This document shows, one piece after another, positions 58,412 through 64,000 of a stretch of 64,000 bases of DNA. A program made the position numbers and the translations under genes. Source of the stretch: Eublepharis macularius (Eukaryota; Chordata; Lepidosauria; Squamata; Eublepharidae); assembly GCF_028583425.1 (NCBI RefSeq), contig NC_072799.1:89886217-89950216 (forward strand), given 5' to 3'. The first letter of the stretch is position 1. The number at the start of each line of letters is the position of its first letter. The notes below the pieces were generated by a model. That model was not told the DNA's origin and did not search any database. It worked only from the letters and a program-made list of their open reading frames with translations.

Positions 58412-59842
58412 TGTTAAAGTTTCCTGCATTGCTGTTTCACTGCTACATCAAAGATTGCTTTACACGTGTGTGTGTTAATACACGTGTCAGTTTCCTGCCT
58501 GCGTGTCAATTGCCTTGCTGCCGTTATAGACTGTGTAGTTTACTGACTCCATGTTTGGTTAACTGCACAAAGGACTCTCTTTCTGGGCAGCCCTGCCCTG
58601 ACCTGTATCTGGATTTCCAGTGTGTGTTTGGACTGTGTTACAAGTGTGCCCCGTGCCTGCATTGCCATCTGCCACGGACCGTGCCTGTTCCCTGCTTTGA
58701 ACTGCGTTTTAAAGTGTTGTTCCCCCTGCCTCCATGGAAGCCTGCCTCATATGGGCCCAAGCCGCTGCTAGCAGCCGGGCGCCTGCCGGGGAAACCTCCA
58801 GCGAGCCTGGCTAGGCGCTCCCTGGTCAGTTCCCGCCTGGAGCCTCCCGCGAGCCGGTCCCCGAGCTTGCCCTCGCTACCGGGCAGCCTGCAATCCAGTC
58901 CCAGCTATGCCCAGCCGGCATCCATGTTCTCAGGCAGCCAGAAGACCCTGGGAAGAAGACTGCTTTGGGAAGCCATTTCGGCGAAGCGGGCACACCACGT
59001 CCGCAGCGAGAGCCCCTCGCCCCGCTCTGCATATCTTAGGAGCCGCCCCGGAGAAGAACTAAGTGCTGACCATCCCAAGCACTTAGAGAATGCATCTCAA
59101 AGAAACCTCCGCATTCCAGAAGCTGATGACATCAGGACAAGCCCTGTCCGCTGGAACATCCTTTCAGCCCACTTGGATTTCCCCCTCCCTCTTTTGTCCC
59201 CTCTTCCTGAGGTGTCACTTATCACAATCTGATTACTAAAGTGGCCCATCTAAGCCATTCAGTAGCCCATTAGACCCTTTGTTTTAATCTGTGAGAACCA
59301 CCAAGTACAGCACCAGCCCCAGGGTACGTTTTGGGGTATTTAAGCTGGTCTCCCAGACCACTCGGGGCCTCGGCCATTCCCTATCCAGACCCCCCCCTTT
59401 GCTGTCCGTGGCCTCGGCCATTCCCTATCCAGACCCCCCCCTTTGCTGTCCGTGGCCTCGGCCATTCCCTATCCAGACTTCCTTGCTGTCCGTCTGTGGT
59501 TCCAGTGCTGGCATTGGACCATCACCCTCGCTGCTGTGTCTCTGCTTCGCTCCAGGATTGTGAGTATTTCCCTTATCATCGTTGGGAACCCGCTAATGCG
59601 AACGTCTCTGTATTTCCTACTCTGTATTTCTTAGATCTTGTGTGTTCCTTGTATGATTGTGCAAGTTAGGCTTACGCCACACCAAATACACGTGTTTGGA
59701 ACTTATTTGTTGTCTGCCTCTTTTTCACTAGAGTGTCTGGGATCGGGACCTCCGTAAACATAGGTTATGATCCGCGCTTAATATTTAGTTACAGACTGCT
59801 ATAGCTAATTCCCCATTATAATAAAGAGCAGTTCTGGTAACA
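58412..59842 (+). repeat. 5' LTR of the endogenous retrovirus
   Basis: Bounded by TGTTA and TAACA, a short inverted pair. It contains a TATA-like TATTTAAG (59337-59344), and AATAAA at 59820-59825 near its end. The start is inferred from the TG...CA rule because the 3' LTR is not in the window. Confidence 0.6.
59364..59493 (+). repeat. Tandem repeat inside the LTR
   Basis: About two and a half copies of a roughly 52-bp unit (GGCCTCGGCCATTCCCTATC ... TTTGCTGTCCGT), just after the TATA-like box and so in the presumed R region. Confidence 0.8.
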
Positions 59843-59848
59843 GTTTAC

Positions 59849-59866
59849 TGGTGGAGAATGCGGGCA
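59849..59866 (+). promoter_or_regulatory. Candidate primer-binding site
   Basis: TGGTGGAGAATGCGGGC starts six bases after the LTR end and resembles the complement of a tRNA-Ala 3' end, with differences. The tRNA assignment is tentative. Confidence 0.4.
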
Positions 59867-60434
59867 TAACCCGGTTCGTGTGAATACACGTGAGTCGACA
59901 CGCGTGTCTTCAGCGAACTGACTTAGAGGAAAATTTTCCAGACCTCAGTGTAAAGAGCGCAATTTAGCTCAGGGAATTAAAAGTGTGAGTGTGTGTGGCT
60001 CTAGTGAGCATTTCTATCTTGTGGGTTGGCTTTTCCCCCATTTCCTCCTTCAGCCAGCTTTGGACTACTTGCCTTTTGTGGTGCACCGCGAGGCCCTCCA
60101 GCCGTTATAACCGGTGTACTGTGGGTGAGGACCTCTGAACTGGTGAAGTTCCTGGCCACCTTCCGGGCCGCCTAAATGCGTCTATGTGGGTGGGATCCCA
60201 GAAGTAGGCTCTAGATATATACGCATATATATACATCCTGAAGCAGCACATATAAAATTCTTTTCCGCCCTCCCCCGTCTCTCCTAAGTCCGTCCAAACC
60301 CCGTTCCTGCCAGCACTTAGGCTTCAATCCCCGCTCCGGAGGAAACGTGAAGGATCGATAGTCCGTTCGTTCAGTCAGTATAGCTTTGGGAATCTAAAGC
60401 CAGGTTCCTGAAGCCCCGCGGCAGCCGGCCGCAC

Positions 60435-60985
60435 CGTGCTTAAGAGTTTTAAGGTAGACTCTTGGGCGCTTTTCCGCTTGCGAGTTTTAAGTCAGACTCG
60501 TGGGCGCACCTCGCTTGGGAGTCAGTGGGACTCTTGGGCACACTTTCGCTTGAGAGTTGGTAGAACTCTTGAGCGCTTTTTCCGCTTGGGAGTACAGTAA
60601 GCTTTACTCCTGGGCACTTTTGCTTGGGGACTTGCAGAGGCAGTCCTTGAGCGCATTTAGTCTTTTGGTCGAGGCTTGGAGACAGTTTAACCGTTTGTCT
60701 CTGAGCACGAGGCCTGGGGACACTTTGAGTTTAGTTCTTGGGCAGAGAGCTTGAGAGCATTGTAGCTTCTAAGCAGAGGCTTGGGAGCATTTCTGGTTGC
60801 CTGAGCAGAGGCTTGGGAGACCCCCTTAGTTGCAGTTTCTGAGCAGAGGCTTGAGAACACTTTTTGGTTTTCCGAGCACAGGCTTGGGAGACCCCTGAGC
60901 TTTGGCTTCTGAGCAGAGGCTTGGAAGCACTGAGCGTTTTGGTTCTTGGGCTGAGAGAGCTTGAGAGCACCCTTTGAGCCAGTAA
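60435..60985 (+). repeat. Degenerate minisatellite in the retroviral leader
   Basis: Irregular units built on GGCTTGGGAGCA, TTCTGAGCAGA and GACTCTTGGGCGC recur every 40-60 bp. There is no long open frame on the plus strand across this block. Confidence 0.7.
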
Positions 60986-61285
60986 ACTTTTCCTGGTCCC
61001 GTGGCTTGTAGGCAAGCTTGAAACGGGAATAGGAATTTTCCTTCTCCCCCGGTGGAGAAGAGCCGAGTGTAGAACCCTTAAAAATCCCCTTGTGAACCTA
61101 AAAGTAGAACCTTAAAACCCCCTGGTAAAAACCCTTGAGGACCTGAGGGAAGGATAAACCTCCCAAAAGGAACATAGAGAGGAAGAAGTTGTTAAAACCC
61201 TTGAGCAGCTTTAATCGCCCCACCACTGGTGTCGCTGATCCACTCTTTTACCTCCCCCGAGATCAGCCTTAAACTAAAAAGTAAA

Positions 61286-63271
61286 ATGTACCGGGCAGCC
61301 CCCACCGTGCCCCGCCTGGAGAAGTGGCTAGTGAAGAAGGGAGATTGCCCTTGGGAAGCCGGTTCCTTCAAGGGACCCGACCCGCTCCAGATAGTCAGAA
61401 GTGCCTTCCAGGATTTCTGTGAGAAGGAGAAACCTAGGTCCAGTAAGAAAGATAGATACGGAGCTTGGGCACTTTTCACCGCCCTACAGGACAGCGTGTC
61501 CCTAATTAATAAGCTACAGGCAGCTCAAGAAGAGCAGGAACAGGAGATAGAGCAGTTAAGGAAAGAAAAGAAGGAACATGAGGCGAAAGCAGCCGAGTGG
61601 CGATCAGAACGCGTTAATTTCATGCTGGAGAAGCAGGGACTAACCACTGCCCTCCAAGACGCCCAGCACAAGGCTGAAGTAGCCACCGCTCGTGCCGATA
61701 TGGCTGAGCACGCAGTAATTGAAGGACAGGAGAAGATTGCAAAATTAACCCATGCCGCCCAGTTCATGGCAGAGCAGAAAGTTGCAAAGATAGCCGCAGC
61801 AGACCACTCCGCTTGTAAGAGGGAGCTAGATGCCCTAAAACAGCACCTGGGGATGCAGCAGGCCGTAATTTCCGCCGTGCATCCCGCAGCCCTCTTGGCC
61901 CTCCCCGAAGGGAGTACCGACAGTTGGTCACCTCCTTCGCCCCAGCCCGAGGAAGCTCCACAGCCCCTCCATCCGATAGCTACCAAAGAAATTGTCACCA
62001 CAGACGATGATGGCAGGAAGACAGACCGAATAGTTAAAGAGACCCGCAATTGGAGGCCCGATGAGCTCCAAGCCATAGCTGACCGCATGGGACCCCTGAA
62101 CCGAGACTCAGCTATACAATGGTTTGCACACGTGACCATGTCCCAGCCCTCCGCCAGTGGCTCCGATGTAGCTCAGCTGGCCCGCCATTGTGCCAGCCCC
62201 GAAATAGTCACCTCTCTTAATGCATACATTTGTAACCGGAGACTAGCCACCCGCAGTCAGTATGGTGCCATGAAAGAGTTGTGCGCCTTCCTATGGCCTA
62301 CCAAGAGCTTGAAGGCCTTATACATAGCAGAATCTCAAAAACCCGGAGAGGACCCAGAGGCATATTTAGCCAGGAAACAGCTCCTAGCCGAACTAGCAGA
62401 CGAGGTAGATTTAGACTTGAGCGACATGCCGGACTTCGACGACTTAGAATTTAGGAGGGCAGTCATAGATGGAATCAACAGCACCACTCGCCTGGCCCTA
62501 GCAGGAGTCGAGCCCGGGAGCATTACATGGGGAGAGCTGGAATCCCGCATCAGGAGCATTGCTGGCCTGTTGCGAGAGACCGGCGCCATCCGCCATGTGA
62601 AGTCCCCGGCCTCTCGTAGAAAGGAGAGCGAGCCGATAAGTGCAGTCACCTATGCCAATCATGGCCCCCACTCTCAGTACCGACCGCAGGGACGCAGCCC
62701 GTACCCGGAGGCAAGGGGAGGGATCCTGAGGGGAAGGAGCAGTAGCTTTAACCGGGGAAGAGGACCAAGGGACTACCGCCCAGGAGTTTCCTTTGCGCCC
62801 ACCCCGAGTTACAGTTCCTCCTCCCAGCAGGGACCCCACGAGCCCCGATTACAGGATGCGCCCTTAGCCCCTTCTCACTCTCGAGCATCACACCCGTACA
62901 ATCATCAGGTCTACCCGCCTCCAGATCAGTCTAACGCTTGGGGAGCATCGCAGGGCGACCACGAGGGCTACCGGGACCGCGGCAGCACGCCCCAGTCCAG
63001 GGACCCCCTCCGTTGGGAACTATGGATGCGCCTCAAAAACATTGGAGCGAACATGGAGCTATTCGATGGAAAGCCCACGTCCGTTCTAATGAAAGCGATC
63101 ATGGAGTGGGAAGACCAGCAGCAGCCCCCAGTACCTCCGTCAGCGCCCCCTTTACCGCCAGACCCTCCCTTCTCGAGTCCCCCGATAGCTGCGGTCCGGG
63201 AACGCCCGAGCCCCAACAACCCCTTTAGAGGAAGCGCCACTTCCACCGACCAGTGTGCAGGATCAGAATAG
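61286..63271 (+). CDS. Endogenous retrovirus gag (fossil)
   Basis: A 661-residue open frame starts at MYRAAPTVPRLEKWLVKKGD. Residues about 70-195 are Glu/Lys/Ala-rich and look like a long coiled coil. A capsid-like helical region follows (about 300-470, with ESQKPGEDPEAYLARKQLLA). Near the C-terminus are Arg/Gly-rich stretches (RGGILRGRSSSFNRGRGPRD) and a Pro-rich tail; no CCHC knuckle is visible. The size and layout suit a retroviral Gag, and the following frame is protease. Confidence 0.75.
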   Translation: MYRAAPTVPRLEKWLVKKGDCPWEAGSFKGPDPLQIVRSAFQDFCEKEKPRSSKKDRYGAWALFTALQDSVSLINKLQAAQEEQEQEIEQLRKEKKEHEAKAAEWRSERVNFMLEKQGLTTALQDAQHKAEVATARADMAEHAVIEGQEKIAKLTHAAQFMAEQKVAKIAAADHSACKRELDALKQHLGMQQAVISAVHPAALLALPEGSTDSWSPPSPQPEEAPQPLHPIATKEIVTTDDDGRKTDRIVKETRNWRPDELQAIADRMGPLNRDSAIQWFAHVTMSQPSASGSDVAQLARHCASPEIVTSLNAYICNRRLATRSQYGAMKELCAFLWPTKSLKALYIAESQKPGEDPEAYLARKQLLAELADEVDLDLSDMPDFDDLEFRRAVIDGINSTTRLALAGVEPGSITWGELESRIRSIAGLLRETGAIRHVKSPASRRKESEPISAVTYANHGPHSQYRPQGRSPYPEARGGILRGRSSSFNRGRGPRDYRPGVSFAPTPSYSSSSQQGPHEPRLQDAPLAPSHSRASHPYNHQVYPPPDQSNAWGASQGDHEGYRDRGSTPQSRDPLRWELWMRLKNIGANMELFDGKPTSVLMKAIMEWEDQQQPPVPPSAPPLPPDPPFSSPPIAAVRERPSPNNPFRGSATSTDQCAGSE

Positions 63272-64000
63272 GGTCGCCCCGAGTCCCAGTCTCCCTCCGT
63301 GGGCATAGTTGCCAAACTAAAGCCGGACACATGGGGGAGACCGACAGTGAAGGCAGGGATCGGGACTCCCGGGGAAAAGAAGAAGCCTGCCACTCTCCTC
63401 ATAGATACCGGAGCTTCACTTAATATACTCCGGCCCACCTTAGTCACTAAGGGAACTCAGACCCCCACCACCATGCAGCTCGCCGGTTTTGGAGGCGGCA
63501 TGCAGGAATCACAGGTCTGGCAGGATATCCCCCTCTCCGTTGGGAACCTGGCCACCCGGATTTCGGCATGCGCAAACCGGGGAGAGGATGATGGACTTTT
63601 GGGCATGCCATTTTTCCGTGCCGAGGGACTGACCATCGACCTAGCAAATGGGCTCCTGTGGCGCATCCCAGGAGGCCCAGACTTCGTCAATGCAATCCAT
63701 CGGTGCGCAGCCCTTAAGGCCCCCCTTCCTCTCGCCCCCATCACAGGAGACCCCTGGGTTCAGGACTTTCCCGAAGTGTGGGTGACAGACAAGGCCGAGT
63801 GTGGGATAGTGAAGGGCACCTGCGTCCTGATTGAAGGAAAGGACCCCCCTCCCCAACAACAGTACAAGTACCCAGCGGAAGCTGAGGCAGGGATAGCCAA
63901 AACTATAGAAGGACTCCTTGAGTGGGACGTCATACTCCCGATGCAGTCCATCTGCAACGCCCCATTGTGGCCAGTTCTAAAGGCAGATGGAGTGACCTGG
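63272..64000 (+). CDS. Endogenous retrovirus pro-pol, start only (fossil)
   Basis: Downstream of gag, protease is recognised by LLIDTGASLNIL with a later GLLGMPFF motif, then the first RT block (SICNAPLWPVLKADG). The frame is the same as gag, consistent with the read-through that gammaretroviruses are known to use. The remainder lies beyond the window. Confidence 0.7.

Larger units (their letters stand above)
58412..64000 (+). mobile_element. Endogenous retrovirus, 5' part (fossil, cut by the window edge)
   Basis: In order: a 5' LTR (58412-59842), a primer-binding-site-like TGGTGGAGAATGCGGGC, a leader of about 1.4 kb, gag, and the start of pro-pol. The visible part looks whole, which suggests a young insertion. 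The family is uncertain: gag and pro-pol share a frame, separated by one termination codon, as in gammaretroviruses, which use read-through there. However, Gag ends in an Arg/Gly-rich tail rather than a zinc knuckle. The 3' half is outside the window. Confidence 0.75.

Noticed and set aside
58411-59232. 273-codon plus-strand frame
   Set aside because: It lies in the retroviral LTR and shows no domain.
59364-59493. Possible CRISPR-like array
   Set aside because: The repeats are directly adjacent without spacers, inside a retroviral LTR of a vertebrate.

Overview
The window looks like nuclear DNA of a squamate reptile, probably a lizard. The coding evidence is three vertebrate genes in an order known from human chromosome 4p11: the 3' end of FRYL (+ strand, exons at 3983-8363), ZAR1 (- strand, 22490-26972) and SLC10A4 (- strand, 28985-33272). 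FRYL and ZAR1 converge; ZAR1 and SLC10A4 lie head-to-tail about 2 kb apart, each starting in a CpG island. The squamate assignment rests on the repeat mix (L1, Bov-B/RTE-like LINE, CR1, DIRS-like, Penelope-like, hAT MITEs, Helitrons, tRNA- and 5S-derived SINEs) and is an inference. No SLAIN2 exon was seen to the right of SLC10A4.

Region by region: 1-10 kb is the end of FRYL. One intron holds a Penelope-like element with a GIY-YIG coding fragment, the next an antisense L1 with an internal deletion, and a long 3'UTR follows. 10-22 kb is intergenic and holds nested fossils: a DIRS-like element split by an L1-bearing segment, which in turn carries two short foldback elements, with two more foldback elements near 20 kb. 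22-34 kb holds ZAR1 (four coding exons, 354 aa) and SLC10A4 (three coding exons, 379 aa). 34-52 kb is gene-free; seven of the eight copies of one hAT-type MITE in the window fall between 36 and 52 kb, among SINEs, a Bov-B-like LINE end and two 5S-rRNA-headed SINEs. 52.6-57.1 kb is a head-to-tail row of three Helitron units, the first two with pieces of Pif1-like helicase. 58.4 kb to the window end is an endogenous retrovirus with a 1.4-kb LTR, a long leader, an open gag and the start of pro-pol; it is cut by the window edge.

The most interesting pattern is a set of short foldback elements from at least five sequence families (near 1.7, 15.0, 15.4, 20.0, 20.2, 28.1, 34.2, 42.7 and 55.3 kb). 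Each is flanked by direct repeats of about 9-15 bp. Most carry CTGANGA, a short stem and GAAA, which resembles a hammerhead-ribozyme core, and one family is physically joined to a Penelope-type GIY-YIG reading frame. All motifs and duplications were read by eye; no alignment, folding or database search was run.
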